Assembly (NCBI GenBank): GCA_002495885.1
Contig: DAHG01000071.1
Span: forward strand, 23,505 to 87,504
Reading direction: 5' to 3'
Source: Methanocellaceae archaeon UBA148
GTDB lineage: Archaea > Halobacteriota > UBA148
Length of the DNA stretch: 64,000 nt
Each line of letters opens with the position of its first letter. The stretch's first letter is position 1. This document shows, piece by piece, positions 1 through 9,279 of the stretch. The translations under genes and the position numbers were made by a program. A model generated the notes under the pieces. That model was not told the origin of the DNA. It made no database searches and saw only the letters and a program-made list of their open reading frames with translations.

Positions 1-99
1 TTCAGCTTTAATATCGCCGTAACACCTTTTTATCTGCTCTGGCGTGCACTCCTTTGGGGCGTGTTCGTAATCCTTCAAGCAGTCCTCGTGTTTACACAT
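1..99 (-). CDS. N-terminus of a small Cys-rich protein, cut by the window edge
   Basis: An open frame starts with ATG at 99-97 and runs off the left edge after 33 codons. The visible part has three Cys (positions 2, 7 and 18), a fourth near residue 26, and a CTPEQIKRCYGD stretch. Its first 8 bases overlap the end of the upstream secreted-protein gene, so the two are probably translated together. Small proteins with a CTPEQI-type segment occur in other methanogens, but I know of no function. The Cys/His content suggests metal binding; that is inference. Confidence 0.5.
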   Translation of the reverse strand, partial: MCKHEDCLKDYEHAPKECTPEQIKRCYGDIKAE

Positions 100-781
100 C
101 TTTCGTGTTTCCTCCTTTTCCCTTCTTTCTAAAAACAACCAAACACGCTATTACCAATGCTATCGCTACGAAAATCGCATCGAAGCCCGGCACATCAGAT
201 GTGGGTATTGGCGTTGGACTTGGTACTGGCGGAGTTGTAGGTGTAGTAGTTGCTACTGGCTTTGGAGTTGCAAGTGTAAGTGTCGTCGGCGTTGGCGTTG
301 CAACTGTAGGCGTAGGCGTTGCCACCGCCTCCACTACCACTATGGCATCTGCTATCGTTTCCCATCTTTCCTTACCTTCTTCTAATTCTGGGCTTAGCAC
401 TAGCAGGTCTACCCACTTACCGGTGAAAGTGCCTTCGCCTGAAGAAGGCGCCTTCACCTTGTAGGTTATCTCCGTCTCATTTATTACCGCAAATGCAATC
501 TTCTGCCCTGAAATGCTGACCTGATCTGAGGGGTGCGTCGTGCTGACATAGGAGAATCCTTCTGGAAGAGTTTCCACGATGCCACCGATATTAAGATCAG
601 ATATAGCCAGCATAACATCGAACTCTGAATTTGGAGACGGAGATGTCGTTGAAAAACTTCTTGTAACGCTTAGTTCTTTTGCCATTACTGGTGTTAACCA
701 TGCCCCCACAAAAAGACACGTAACCACTAGCAAGAGTGCTGCCACCTTCATTTTCACCTTCTTGCTTCTTCCATCTGACAT
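92..781 (-). CDS. Secreted, membrane-anchored protein with PGF-CTERM-like tail
   Basis: 229 residues. A basic N-terminus and a hydrophobic signal segment (about residues 11-34) are followed by one beta-rich domain to about residue 150. Then comes a Thr/Pro-rich linker of PTPT repeats, and at the C-terminus PGF, a hydrophobic span and a basic FRKKGKGG tail. This tripartite end is what archaeosortase A recognises in S-layer-associated proteins, so the protein is probably processed and lipid-linked at the cell surface. AAAAGGAGATTA directly before the ATG supports the start. The ectodomain resembles the single beta-sandwich domains common in methanogen surface proteins; its ligand is unknown. 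Confidence 0.75.
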   Translation of the reverse strand: MSDGRSKKVKMKVAALLLVVTCLFVGAWLTPVMAKELSVTRSFSTTSPSPNSEFDVMLAISDLNIGGIVETLPEGFSYVSTTHPSDQVSISGQKIAFAVINETEITYKVKAPSSGEGTFTGKWVDLLVLSPELEEGKERWETIADAIVVVEAVATPTPTVATPTPTTLTLATPKPVATTTPTTPPVPSPTPIPTSDVPGFDAIFVAIALVIACLVVFRKKGKGGNTKDV

Positions 782-987
782 TAATCTCCTTTTACCCTTT
801 TACTACTGGGGGTATATTTCCTCATATAATAAATATGTTTTGGTTAGTAATATGATAAACATATAAAAAATATTTTTAGTAACAACAATTTCACTTTTCA
901 AGTATTTTAGCATAAAAACGAATATTATTAAAATCCAGTGTTACCTTTAGGAAAAAATTTATTACCAATGGCGATAATTAACTCCTT

Positions 988-1036
988 GAGGGTTAAATGA
1001 TCATGAATTTGCCATCACTAGACTCGCTAACCCCTC
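988..1036 (+). repeat. Imperfect inverted repeat upstream of cbiM
   Basis: GAGGGTTA at 988-995 pairs with TAACCCCTC at 1028-1036 with one bulged C, leaving a 32-base loop. It lies in the 295-base gap between the divergent surface-protein gene and cbiM, about 40 bases before the cbiM start. It could be an operator or a leader hairpin for metal control of the cobalt transporter. The pairing is short and the role is inference. The rest of the gap is AT-rich with no ORF. Confidence 0.25.
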
Positions 1037-1076
1037 ATGAACTGTAAAAAAGGGCAATATTAATAAGGTGATAAAA

Positions 1077-1712
1077 TTGCACATACCAGACGGATTTTTA
1101 AGCACGCCGATATGGATGTCTATGTGGGTCATAGCCATCTTAATCGTCGGCTATGCTGTCAGGAGAACGAATGAAAAGCTTGGCGAAAGGCACGTGCCCA
1201 TGATGGGCGTTCTAGCCGCATTCATATTTGCAGCGCAGATGCTGAACATGCCAGTTGCAGGTGGAACATCAGGGCACATGCTCGGCGGCGTTCTATCAGC
1301 CATCTTCCTTGGGCCTTTTGCTGCTACGATAGTCATGTCAACCGTTTTTGCCGTCCAAGCCATATTCTTCCAGGACGGGGGAATCACCGCCTTGGGAGCG
1401 AACATAATCAACATGGGATTGATAGGGACAATTTTGGGATATTACATATACCAAGGAATACAAAAGGCAGTTGGGGGTGAAAAAGGGATTTTGATCGGTG
1501 CAGGGGTGGCTGCATGGATTGCTTTGGTGCTTGGAGCAATATCTTGTGCGCTAATGCTTTGGACCTCTGGAGTTGTTCCTTTAGGAGTTGCATTGCCAGC
1601 GATGGCTGGTATACATATGTTTATTGGACTCATCGAGGCGAGCATCACGGTAGTAGTCGTGGGAATGGTGTTAAAGTCTAGGCCAGATTTACTGGAACTG
1701 CAAAAAATATAG
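1077..1712 (+). CDS. cbiM: Cobalt ECF transporter S component CbiM
   Basis: 211 residues. Substrate-binding membrane subunit of the CbiMNQO cobalt importer, which feeds corrinoid synthesis. The family N-terminus MHIPDGFLS is created only if the TTG at 1077 is the start, and GGTGAT at 1067-1072 sits at the right distance from it. A longer GTG start at 1068 would bury this ribosome site. The MHI N-terminus ligates Co2+ in the family. GGTSGHMLGG (about 62-71) and QDGGITALGANI are the usual CbiM motifs, and six or so hydrophobic spans are visible. It is first in the order M-N-Q-O. Confidence 0.95.
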   Translation: MHIPDGFLSTPIWMSMWVIAILIVGYAVRRTNEKLGERHVPMMGVLAAFIFAAQMLNMPVAGGTSGHMLGGVLSAIFLGPFAATIVMSTVFAVQAIFFQDGGITALGANIINMGLIGTILGYYIYQGIQKAVGGEKGILIGAGVAAWIALVLGAISCALMLWTSGVVPLGVALPAMAGIHMFIGLIEASITVVVVGMVLKSRPDLLELQKI

Positions 1713-1739
1713 GTGATATAAAATATAGAGGTGATATAA

Positions 1740-2033
1740 ATGAATATGAAATGGTGGCATATTGGTCTTATCATAGCGTTGGTTCTTGCGGGAGGAGTCT
1801 CTCTATTTGCTTCCTCGTCCCCGGATGGTTTGGAGAGAGTTGCAATAGATCATGACTTCATAGAACTGGGTGAGGGGCATGAAGTGATCCGTTCACCGAT
1901 GCCTGATTATGTCGTGCCAGGCATAAGTAATGAAACCTTGGCAGCCTCGCTTGCAGGCTTGATAGGAACCCTGATGATGTTTGGACTCGTATATGGGCTG
2001 GGGAAAGTGTTAAAGGGGACTTCAGTGAAGTGA
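1740..2033 (+). CDS. cbiN: Cobalt transport protein CbiN
   Basis: 97 residues: two membrane spans (about 6-24 and 68-92) joined by an outside loop with the diagnostic PDGLE motif at 28-32. CbiN works with CbiM to load Co2+. The gap to cbiM is 27 bases and holds a duplicated ribosome site (GTGATATA twice). GAGGTGATATAA precedes the ATG. Confidence 0.93.
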   Translation: MNMKWWHIGLIIALVLAGGVSLFASSSPDGLERVAIDHDFIELGEGHEVIRSPMPDYVVPGISNETLAASLAGLIGTLMMFGLVYGLGKVLKGTSVK

Positions 2034-2056
2034 AAACACCTCTTCACACTTTTTTC
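2025..2056 (+). terminator. Hairpin plus T-run after cbiN
   Basis: GTGAAG at 2025-2030, overlapping the end of cbiN, pairs with CTTCAC at 2042-2047, followed by a six-T run at 2050-2055. It may attenuate transcription between cbiN and cbiQ, which lie 245 bases apart. That would fit different amounts of the S and energising components. Confidence 0.4.
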
Positions 2057-2278
2057 TTTATTCTTTACAGTCGATTAAGTGATTGGTTAGGTGAAAATCT
2101 GATGAAAGTTTAGTTATTTCTGGCTACAGAAGGTGTAACATGAGGGAGACACAAATTAAAGTTTTTGTTGGAGCGCAGGAGAGCATATCAAGGGGCATGA
2201 AAGAAGTTATTGAAATGCCTGAAAGATGTCACGATAAATTTAGGCAAGGAATTTGTAGAAATAAAAAGGTGTTTAAAG

Positions 2279-3046
2279 ATGAAACACGACTTCCTAGACA
2301 AGTATGCCGAACTTGATAGCATAATACATCGCTTAGACCCACGTATAAAGATAGTCTCTTTCTTTTCTTTCATATTCTTAGTGATATCCACTCAGCCGAC
2401 CAAATTCTTAAATTTTCTGTTGTATTTCTTGTTGATATTTGGCGTCATTCTGGCCTCGAAAGTTCCGCTGAGGTTTGTATTTAAAAGATCACTGATTATC
2501 ATTCCATTTGTTTTGCTTATAGCGATTTTCATTCCATTCCTCAAGGAAGGAGAGATCGCAGGTTCATACAACTTCGCATCTTTGCATTTGACTGTAACTT
2601 ATGATGGATTAATAATTCTGTTCAACGTACTATCAAAATCATGGCTCTCCGTGTTAAGCATGCTCGCTCTTGCGTCCACGACGAAGTTCCCCGAGCTCTT
2701 AAAGGGCTTTGAAAAACTTGGTCTGCCAAGAGTGATGGTGATGGTAATCTCCTTCATGTACCGCTATGTTTTCGTTCTAGGGGATGAGTTGATGCGGATG
2801 AAATGTGCTAGAGATGCGAGAAGTTTCGGTGGAAACAGAAAATGGCATATAAAGACAATCGGAAACATAATTGGAATGTTGTTCATCAGAACTTATGAAA
2901 GAGGTGAGCGAGTTTATATTGCGATGGTTTCAAGGGGCTTCAATGGTGAGATAAAAATATTAGATGATTTACACGTGAAAAAACTTGATCTCTGCTTCAT
3001 GGCATTCTTCCTTACAATCCTCACAATTATTTGGACGGTGTTATAA
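2279..3046 (+). CDS. cbiQ: Energy-coupling factor transmembrane component CbiQ
   Basis: 255 residues. Membrane T component that couples the CbiO ATPase to CbiMN. The ATG at 2279 with GGTG at 2268-2271 is the likely start; the open frame extends upstream to a TTG at 2210 but that adds an unrelated leader. After an N-terminal DPRIK segment there are about five membrane spans. The C-terminal cytoplasmic part has the Ala-Arg-Gly type coupling motifs seen here as CARDARSFGG and MVSRGFNGEI, which contact the ATPase. Confidence 0.92.
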   Translation: MKHDFLDKYAELDSIIHRLDPRIKIVSFFSFIFLVISTQPTKFLNFLLYFLLIFGVILASKVPLRFVFKRSLIIIPFVLLIAIFIPFLKEGEIAGSYNFASLHLTVTYDGLIILFNVLSKSWLSVLSMLALASTTKFPELLKGFEKLGLPRVMVMVISFMYRYVFVLGDELMRMKCARDARSFGGNRKWHIKTIGNIIGMLFIRTYERGERVYIAMVSRGFNGEIKILDDLHVKKLDLCFMAFFLTILTIIWTVL

Positions 3047-3853
3047 TTGGCGAAAAAAGTGGTTGAGATAAAAGGATTGGAATATGCGTATCCAGATGGC
3101 ATTAGGGCGCTGAATGGGATTAGCTTGGATATTTTCGAGGGAGAATCTGTTGCGCTAATAGGGCTTAATGGGGCTGGAAAGTCAACGCTGCTATTGCATT
3201 TGAATGGCATTCTTCAAAGTGATATAGGTACTGTCGAAGTTTTGGGGATGATGGTGGATAAGAATATCAGGGAGATCAGGAGCAAAGTCGGCATGGTCTT
3301 TCAGGACCCGGATGACCAACTTTTCATGCCAGCTGTATTTGATGATGTTGCATTTGGGCCGATAAACATGGGTTTTTCTGAGGAGGAGGTAAAAGAAAAA
3401 GTCAGGATGGCGTTAGAACTGGTGAACATGTCGGGCTGTGAGGCAAGAGCCCCTTATCACATGAGTCTTGGTGAAAAGAAAAGAATTGCCCTTGCCACTG
3501 TTTTGTCGATGGAGCCGGAAATACTGTTATTGGATGAGCCGACTAGTAACGTTGACCTAAAGGCACGAAGGCATCTGATAAAATTTCTGAATGAACTCGA
3601 TATAACTAAAATAATGGCAACCCACGACATAGAGATGGTCTCAGATACCTGTGACAGGGCTATCGTGATGTTCGAAGGAAAAATAGCTGCAAATGGGACT
3701 GTAGAGGAGGTGTTAACTAACTCTGAGCTCCTGGAATCGCATGGATTGGAGGCCCCAATATTGGTTAAGCTCTTCAGAGATGTTATGCATAGGGAAAATA
3801 TCCCCCTAAGGCTGAATGATGTGATAGAAAAGCCAAATAAGTATAAAATCTAA
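3047..3853 (+). CDS. cbiO: Cobalt ECF transporter ATPase CbiO
   Basis: 268 residues. ATP-binding subunit of the cobalt importer. The Walker A motif is GLNGAGKST (39-47), the Q-loop VFQDPDDQLF (84-93), Walker B ILLLDEPT (159-166), and the switch His is in THD (193). The signature loop reads SLGEKKR rather than SGGQ, a common CbiO variant. TTG start follows the cbiQ stop with no gap. The primase gene begins 10 bases later, so transcription may read through. Confidence 0.94.
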   Translation: MAKKVVEIKGLEYAYPDGIRALNGISLDIFEGESVALIGLNGAGKSTLLLHLNGILQSDIGTVEVLGMMVDKNIREIRSKVGMVFQDPDDQLFMPAVFDDVAFGPINMGFSEEEVKEKVRMALELVNMSGCEARAPYHMSLGEKKRIALATVLSMEPEILLLDEPTSNVDLKARRHLIKFLNELDITKIMATHDIEMVSDTCDRAIVMFEGKIAANGTVEEVLTNSELLESHGLEAPILVKLFRDVMHRENIPLRLNDVIEKPNKYKI

Positions 3854-3863
3854 TCATTAACTT

Positions 3864-5084
3864 GTGAACGAACGAACAAAAGAATTTATCCGGAATAAAT
3901 TTAGAGAATATTACCAGTCCACATCCCTCCAGCTTCCACCTAGGTTTGAGCAACGAGAGTGGGGGTTCATATTCTTCGATGAGTCCTTTCCAGACATCGT
4001 GATGAGGAGACACAAGTCGTTTATGACTGCGTGGGAGGCGATCGACTATATCAGAACCATGGTTCCAGCTCATGCATTTCATTCGGCAGCATATTATGTG
4101 TCTCCCAGCGCCCCTACCATGCAGGAAAAAGGATGGCAGGGTGCAGACTTGATTTTTGATATAGATGCAGACCATCTTCCTATAAAATGGACGACCTATA
4201 AAGAAATGCTTCAGAGAACGAAAGAAGAGCTACTTAAGCTCCTAGGTTTTCTTAGAGAGGACTTTGCGATCGCTGAGGATGACATTGAGATCGTGTTTTC
4301 TGGGGGGAGGGGCTACCATATCCATGTGCGGGATTCAAGGTTGATTGGTTTAGGGAGTCCAGAGCGCAGGGAAATTGTGGACTATGTTAAAGGTCCAGAT
4401 CTGGGTCAATTTTTTGAGAAGAAAACAGGAAGTGAAGAAGGTGCAAACGGTCGCAGGAAGGCTTACAAACGCTTTGAGGTAAAATATGGGGAGGGGGGTT
4501 GGGATGGAAGAATTAATAAATCAATTGTTGATTTTGTGGATACTATAAGGCAGATGCCTAAAGATAAAGCGCTGGAGGTTTTGATGAGCTACGAGTGCTT
4601 TAAAAAAAGAAGAAATGCGGAAGATTTTTTTGATATGTTTCAAGACGAGAGGAGAATTCAGTTGATTAAAGAAAGAGGAACTATTGACATCCGCCGGGGT
4701 TCTGCAAAATTTTGGCGATCATTGATCGAAGAATCTATAAAAAGGGAAAGTATAAGCATGGATATGCCTAGTATCAATATAGGCAAGGGAACCCCGGATG
4801 AACCTGTCACAGCGGATGTCAAGCGACTGATCCGTCTCCCTACATCTATCCATGGAGGATATGGTTTTCGAGTAACGCCACTGATGCTGGAGGGGCTGGA
4901 GGGGTTTAATCCATTAAACGATGCCATCGTATTTGGAGACGACCTGATTAGGGTTAATGTGACCAAAACGAGCGATGTTGAGATAAAGGATAATAGATAT
5001 GTGCTAAAAATAGGAAAACAAAGTCTTCCTGAACATCTGGCAATATTTTTGATGTGTAGGGGTGCAGCAGAGTATGAACCTTGA
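3864..5084 (+). CDS. priS: DNA primase small (catalytic) subunit PriS
   Basis: 406 residues, the usual archaeal length. Makes primers for replication with PriL, which is not in this window. The catalytic aspartates are in LIFDIDADHL (D99, D101) and the triphosphate-binding motif is SGGRGYHIHV (146-155). GTG start. The downstream GINS gene overlaps by 11 bases, a pairing of primase with GINS known in several euryarchaea. Confidence 0.93.
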   Translation: MNERTKEFIRNKFREYYQSTSLQLPPRFEQREWGFIFFDESFPDIVMRRHKSFMTAWEAIDYIRTMVPAHAFHSAAYYVSPSAPTMQEKGWQGADLIFDIDADHLPIKWTTYKEMLQRTKEELLKLLGFLREDFAIAEDDIEIVFSGGRGYHIHVRDSRLIGLGSPERREIVDYVKGPDLGQFFEKKTGSEEGANGRRKAYKRFEVKYGEGGWDGRINKSIVDFVDTIRQMPKDKALEVLMSYECFKKRRNAEDFFDMFQDERRIQLIKERGTIDIRRGSAKFWRSLIEESIKRESISMDMPSINIGKGTPDEPVTADVKRLIRLPTSIHGGYGFRVTPLMLEGLEGFNPLNDAIVFGDDLIRVNVTKTSDVEIKDNRYVLKIGKQSLPEHLAIFLMCRGAAEYEP

Positions 5085-5682
5085 TGATTTACGTCTGATC
5101 CAAGTAAAAGAACGCCGATCTGAGGGATTACAAGAGCTTGAGCGAGACTTTTATGGACAAGTTAGGACATACATACAAGCGTTAGAGGCTGATAAACATA
5201 AGGTGGAAGCCACCCCTCAGGCGATGAAAATTGATGATGAGCTGCGGAGCGTACATAGCGTTATCGAGGGTGTATTCAACCGACGCATTGGCAAGATCGT
5301 TAAGATGGCATCCTCTAGGGCAGGTGGGCTGCAAGAATCCCCTAAAGGTGCGACACAGGAAGAATTGGATTTATTCGAGCAATTGACCGATCTGATCTCA
5401 AGGAGCAGGGCAATTATAATAGATCCCGCAATTAAGCCCAAGTTGTCCAAGAGCGAAAGTTCTTTAACACCTCAGCCCCCTACAAACGTGAAAATAAGGA
5501 AGGAGTACAGGATGTTGAGGGTATTAGAAAATATTCCTATGTTCGTGGGTGCTAACGGTCGCAATTATCAGTTATCAAAAGAAGATTTGATCGTTTTACC
5601 AAAAGTAAATTCAAAGGTATTATGTGATCATCATGTAGCAATACCAGTTAAAATGGAGGGCAAAGAGTATGAAGATGCCTAA
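5074..5682 (+). CDS. gins15: GINS complex subunit (Gins15/51 type)
   Basis: 202 residues. Part of the replicative helicase complex with MCM and RecJ/GAN. A helical A domain (about 1-120) is followed by a Ser/Pro linker. The C-terminal B domain then reads [18 protein letters not shown]...LPKVNSKVL, which is typical of the Gins51 class. ATG at 5074 is preferred, with GGGGTG 9 bases upstream; a GTG at 5062 is possible. It overlaps priS at the start and rpl44e by 14 bases at the end. MCM lies 15 kb away in the window. Confidence 0.85.
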   Translation: MNLDDLRLIQVKERRSEGLQELERDFYGQVRTYIQALEADKHKVEATPQAMKIDDELRSVHSVIEGVFNRRIGKIVKMASSRAGGLQESPKGATQEELDLFEQLTDLISRSRAIIIDPAIKPKLSKSESSLTPQPPTNVKIRKEYRMLRVLENIPMFVGANGRNYQLSKEDLIVLPKVNSKVLCDHHVAIPVKMEGKEYEDA

Positions 5683-5947
5683 GGATTTGAAGACACATTG
5701 TCCTTATTGCAATAAGCATACAATGCATGAAGTGGAAAGAGTCAAGAAAGGGAGAATTTCGACGTTAACTTGGATTACACGGCAGAAGAAAAGGGCACAA
5801 GGTATAGGTAATCTGGGGAAGTTTTCCAAGGTTCCTGGTGGAGATAAACCTACGAAAAGAGTGGCATTAAGGTATCGATGCACTGAGTGCAAGAAAGCAC
5901 ATCAGAGACCTTGTTTTAGAGCCTCAAGATTCGAATTGGTGGAATGA
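5669..5947 (+). CDS. rpl44e: Ribosomal protein L44e
   Basis: 92 residues. Large-subunit protein with a four-Cys zinc site: CPYC (11-14) and CTEC later in the chain. The MKMPK start and the basic middle ([19 protein letters not shown]) fit L44e. Translationally coupled: starts inside the GINS gene and its stop overlaps the S27e start (ATGA). Confidence 0.95.
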   Translation: MKMPKDLKTHCPYCNKHTMHEVERVKKGRISTLTWITRQKKRAQGIGNLGKFSKVPGGDKPTKRVALRYRCTECKKAHQRPCFRASRFELVE

Positions 5948-6117
5948 ATATGGACTCAAAATTTGTTAGGGTGAAATGTGATGATTGTGAGAATGAGCAA
6001 GTGGTCTTTAATAAGGCCAGCTCTATCGTAAAATGTCTAGTTTGTGGTCGCACACTTGCAGAGCCAAGAGGTGGTAAGGCGGAAATTAAAACGCAGATAT
6101 TAGAAGTTTTAGGGTGA
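5944..6117 (+). CDS. rps27e: Ribosomal protein S27e
   Basis: 57 residues. Small-subunit zinc protein with CDDC (12-15) and CLVC (31-34) pairs and the [14 protein letters not shown] segment of the family. ATG at 5944 overlaps the L44e stop; a second in-frame ATG at 5950 is possible. Its own stop overlaps the GTG start of aIF2-alpha. Confidence 0.93.
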   Translation: MNMDSKFVRVKCDDCENEQVVFNKASSIVKCLVCGRTLAEPRGGKAEIKTQILEVLG

Positions 6118-6908
6118 TACTCATTCACAAAGAGTGGCCAGAACAAGGAGAATTGGTCGTATGCACCGTAAAAAAGGTGGTTGATTTCGGGGCATTTGTC
6201 AGTCTAGACGAATATGGGGGCAAAGAAGGATTGATTCATGTCTCAGAAGTTGCCTCTGGCTGGATAAAATATATTCGTGATCATATCAGGGAAGGGCAGA
6301 AGATCGTCTGCAAAGTTCTGAACGTAGTGCCAAGTAGAGGTCATATCGATTTATCGCTGAAAGATGTGAATGAGCATCAGAGAAAGGATAAGATACATGT
6401 ATGGAAAAACGAGCAAAAAGCTGAAAAAATGCTGAACTTTGTCGCTTCAGCAGCAGGTGTGGATGTTGACCAGTTGTATGCTGAAATAGGCGATAAGTTG
6501 ATAAAAAAGTTTGGCAACCTCTACGCGGCATTTGAGGATGTAGTGGTTGGTGACTGCGGTGTGTTGACCGATATCGGGGTAAGCAAGGAATATGCCGATA
6601 TAACCGTAAGGGTTGCAAGAGAGAACGTTAAACTCCCTATAGTTGATATCGCTGGTTATGTCAGTCTCACATGTCCCCTACCTAATGGTGTTGAAGTGAT
6701 CAAGGAAGCATTGGATAAAGCCTCTAAAGTTGAGGTACCAGAGGTCGACATTGGAGTCAGTTACGTCGGTGCACCTCACTATCTTATTCGAATTACTGCT
6801 CCAGATTATAAAAGAGCCGAGGCTGCACTTAGAAAAGTAGCGGACGCAGCTATTCAAATAGTGGAAAAATCGGAAGGTATTGGGAAGTTTCATAGGGAAC
6901 GGGCATGA
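6114..6908 (+). CDS. eif2a: Translation initiation factor aIF2 subunit alpha
   Basis: 264 residues. Alpha subunit of aIF2, which delivers initiator tRNA. An N-terminal S1 domain (about 10-85; [21 protein letters not shown]) is followed by a helical domain and a C-terminal alpha-beta domain. GTG start overlaps the S27e stop by 4 bases. The gene order L44e-S27e-aIF2a-Nop10 is conserved in euryarchaea. Confidence 0.95.
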   Translation: MILIHKEWPEQGELVVCTVKKVVDFGAFVSLDEYGGKEGLIHVSEVASGWIKYIRDHIREGQKIVCKVLNVVPSRGHIDLSLKDVNEHQRKDKIHVWKNEQKAEKMLNFVASAAGVDVDQLYAEIGDKLIKKFGNLYAAFEDVVVGDCGVLTDIGVSKEYADITVRVARENVKLPIVDIAGYVSLTCPLPNGVEVIKEALDKASKVEVPEVDIGVSYVGAPHYLIRITAPDYKRAEAALRKVADAAIQIVEKSEGIGKFHRERA

Positions 6909-7090
6909 AATCCAAAATGCGAAGATGCGCCTGTGGTGTATATACGTTCCAAAAAATTTGTCCCGTTTGTGGGAATGATACAAAAAACCCATTACCCCCT
7001 AGATTCTCCCCTCTTGACCCCTATGGTAAGTATCGGAGACAGATGAAAAAAAAGAGGTGTGATTGTGGAAACCAGCATTGTTCAAATTAA
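6905..7090 (+). CDS. nop10: H/ACA RNP protein Nop10
   Basis: 61 residues. Core protein of the H/ACA pseudouridylation particle with Cbf5, L7Ae and Gar1. Zinc-ribbon cysteines are CAC (8-10) and CPVC (19-22), followed by the PPRFSPLDPYGKYRR linker that binds Cbf5. ATG overlaps the aIF2-alpha stop. The C-terminus carries an extra Cys-rich tail. Confidence 0.93.
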   Translation: MKSKMRRCACGVYTFQKICPVCGNDTKNPLPPRFSPLDPYGKYRRQMKKKRCDCGNQHCSN

Positions 7091-7820
7091 AGACGTGGTC
7101 TTAAAGAATCCAATCATGATTGAGGGTTTGCCAGGTATTGGCCATGTAGGAAAGTTGGTTGCAGAACACATGGTGGAAGAGCTAGGCGCCGAAAAGATAA
7201 TAGACATATATTCCTATCACTTTCCCCCCCAGGTTTTAGTGACGAAGGATGGTACGGTAGAATTGGCAAAGAATGAGGTATACGCGTGTTCAGGTGGTAA
7301 ACACGATCTCCTATTGCTGGTAGGGGCCTATCAGAGCACTACCAATGTCGGTCACTATGAGTTAACTGAGGTATATCTGGACATCGCTCAAAAGTATGGT
7401 GTGAAGAGAATTTACACGTTAGGGGGTTATGGCGTAGGTCATTTGGTCGAAAAGCCAAGAGTGTTAGGCGCAGTAAACAATATAGACCTGGTGGGTGAGA
7501 TGAAGAAATACGGGGTATCCTTTGAGGAAGACGAGCCCGGAGGCGGCATAATAGGTGCATCGGGATTACTTCTTGGTATGGGGAAGCAAAGAGGTATAGA
7601 TGCCGTCTGCCTAATGGGTGAGACATCTGGGTATTTAGTGGACCCCGAAAGCGCGCAAGCTGTACTAAAAAGCTTATCCAAGGCTCTCGGCATGAAAATC
7701 GACATGAGGGCTCTAGAGGACAGGGCCAAAGAGATGGAGAAGATAATCGCTAGGCTAAGGGAAATGGAGCAAGGCCCTGCAATAGTGCCCATTGAGGAAG
7801 ACCTGAGCTATATTGGATGA
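7065..7820 (+). CDS. PAC2 family protein (proteasome assembly chaperone-like)
   Basis: 251 residues from the GTG at 7065, which has GAGGTG 5 bases upstream; a GTG at 7059 is an alternative. The PAC2 family motif EGLPGIGHVGKLVAEH is near the N-terminus. Further conserved pieces are GGYGVGHLVEKPRVLGAVN and GGGIIGASGLLLG. A C-terminal acidic/basic coiled segment follows. It sits next to Nop10 in many archaea. Archaeal members are thought to help proteasome or other complex assembly; the exact partner is unknown. Confidence 0.88.
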   Translation: METSIVQIKDVVLKNPIMIEGLPGIGHVGKLVAEHMVEELGAEKIIDIYSYHFPPQVLVTKDGTVELAKNEVYACSGGKHDLLLLVGAYQSTTNVGHYELTEVYLDIAQKYGVKRIYTLGGYGVGHLVEKPRVLGAVNNIDLVGEMKKYGVSFEEDEPGGGIIGASGLLLGMGKQRGIDAVCLMGETSGYLVDPESAQAVLKSLSKALGMKIDMRALEDRAKEMEKIIARLREMEQGPAIVPIEEDLSYIG

Positions 7821-9037
7821 TTTTGATGGAAGTCAACTCAGATCTACATATACACTCTCGCTACTCTGCAGCCACATCTAACCAGATGAATTTTCCTGTT
7901 TTAACTGAGTGGGCTTCAAAGAAGGGCATAGAGCTTATTGGAACCGGGGATTGTTTACACCCAAAATGGCTAGATGAAGTCAGGGCATTGGAGCGCATAG
8001 ATGATGGCACGTTTGTCGTTGGCAATACGCATTTTGTCTTGACATGCGAGGTCGAAGATTCAAACAGGGTTCATCACCTTTTGATTTTACCATCCATCTC
8101 CAAGGCTGAGGAGCTTCACGACAAATTTGCGAATTATTCTCCTAATATCAATTCAGAAGGCAGGCCTAAGATAAATTTGGGTGGTGAACAAATCGCGGAG
8201 CATGTACAAGAAGCAGGCGCTTTGTTCGGCCCTTGCCATGCATTCACGCCATGGACTTCGATGTATGCTTATTTTAACGGTATCAAAGAATGTTATGGTT
8301 CAATGGCATCTCATGTGTCTTTCATTGAGTTGGGGTTGAGTGCAGATTCTGACTATGCTGACCGAATAGAAGAGCTGAAAGATCTGACATTTCTGACCAA
8401 TTCTGATGCCCACAGTCCATGGCCCATCCGTCTTGCAAGGGAGTTTAACAGGTTTAAGCTGGAGTCTATCACATACGCGGAACTCGAAAAAGCGATCTTG
8501 CGTGTACAGGGTAGGGGACCGTTATTGAACGTGGGTCTTCCGCCCGAAGAAGGAAAATATAACGAGAGCGCATGCATACGATGCTATAAACACTACACTT
8601 TTAAAGAGTGCCTTGCGAATAACTGGAAATGCTTGTGTGGAGGAAAAATCAAGAAAGGCGTTCGAGATAGGGTGAATGAGCTGGCAGATTACGAAGAACC
8701 AAAGCACCCCTTGCATAGGCCGGCATATCTCAAATTGATTCCTCTGATAGAGATAATTGCCCTGGCGCTTAATGCTAAATTGAACTCCAGGGTTGTGATG
8801 GATGCATGGAATGCCCTCATGACAAAATTCGGCAACGAAGTAAAGGTTTTAGTTGACACCAAAACAACAAAACCAGATACAATAAACCCGTCTATATATG
8901 AGGCTATAATGGCTTTTAGAAATGGTCAGATAATTTTTTTTCCTGGGGGCGGTGGACAATATGGGCACGTGGAATTACTGGGGAGAGAGAGCATGTCAAA
9001 AAATATAGCGCCCCAGAGTTCTTTATTTGATTTCTGA
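7817..9037 (+). CDS. Endonuclease Q-like PHP domain repair nuclease
   Basis: 406 residues. The PHP metal centre is complete: HIH (11-13), D45/H48, E78, HH (86-87), PCHAF (H141) and SDAHS (D197/H199). A zinc-finger-like insert follows (CIRC 253-256, then C272 and C274), and then a C-terminal domain ending in a Phe-rich tail. This layout matches EndoQ of Thermococcales, which nicks 5' of deaminated bases (uracil, hypoxanthine) and abasic sites. The terminal SLFDF resembles a PCNA-interacting peptide, as in EndoQ. ATG overlaps the PAC2 stop. Confidence 0.85.
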   Translation: MILMEVNSDLHIHSRYSAATSNQMNFPVLTEWASKKGIELIGTGDCLHPKWLDEVRALERIDDGTFVVGNTHFVLTCEVEDSNRVHHLLILPSISKAEELHDKFANYSPNINSEGRPKINLGGEQIAEHVQEAGALFGPCHAFTPWTSMYAYFNGIKECYGSMASHVSFIELGLSADSDYADRIEELKDLTFLTNSDAHSPWPIRLAREFNRFKLESITYAELEKAILRVQGRGPLLNVGLPPEEGKYNESACIRCYKHYTFKECLANNWKCLCGGKIKKGVRDRVNELADYEEPKHPLHRPAYLKLIPLIEIIALALNAKLNSRVVMDAWNALMTKFGNEVKVLVDTKTTKPDTINPSIYEAIMAFRNGQIIFFPGGGGQYGHVELLGRESMSKNIAPQSSLFDF

Positions 9038-9087
9038 AGGCGAATATTTTTATAGTAGGGGTTACCTATCAAAAGGGGAACATTGAC

Positions 9088-9231
9088 ATGGTTATCATAA
9101 AAACGACAATAGTGGAACTTATGCTTAAAAAAGTTCTGGGATTTGATCCTGTTTGTGTGCCGAGATGGCATGAGAAATATGGCAGATCCTCATGTTTCGA
9201 GGATAGAGATGTATTACATTTTGCTTGGTAG
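9088..9231 (+). CDS. Possible 47-residue protein, unknown
   Basis: A short frame from ATG 9088 to TAG 9231 lies in the 242-base gap before the PEPCK gene. TTTTTATA at about 9047-9056 could be its promoter. The translation has a VELMLKKVLGFDP helix and two Cys, with no recognised family and no clear ribosome site. It may be chance; the rest of the gap is AT-rich. Confidence 0.25.
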   Translation: MVIIKTTIVELMLKKVLGFDPVCVPRWHEKYGRSSCFEDRDVLHFAW

Positions 9232-9279
9232 GTTTCAACAGCTATAACAAACTTTAATGGTTTAGGGTAGAGGTAAAAA

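Noticed and set aside
54..464. 136-residue plus-strand frame rich in Gly/Val
   Set aside because: It is the shadow of the PTPT repeat linker of the minus-strand surface protein.
2140..2316. 58-codon plus-strand frame with GGTG upstream, overlapping the cbiQ start
   Set aside because: No family recognised, overlaps cbiQ in another frame, and the cbiQ start has its own ribosome site.
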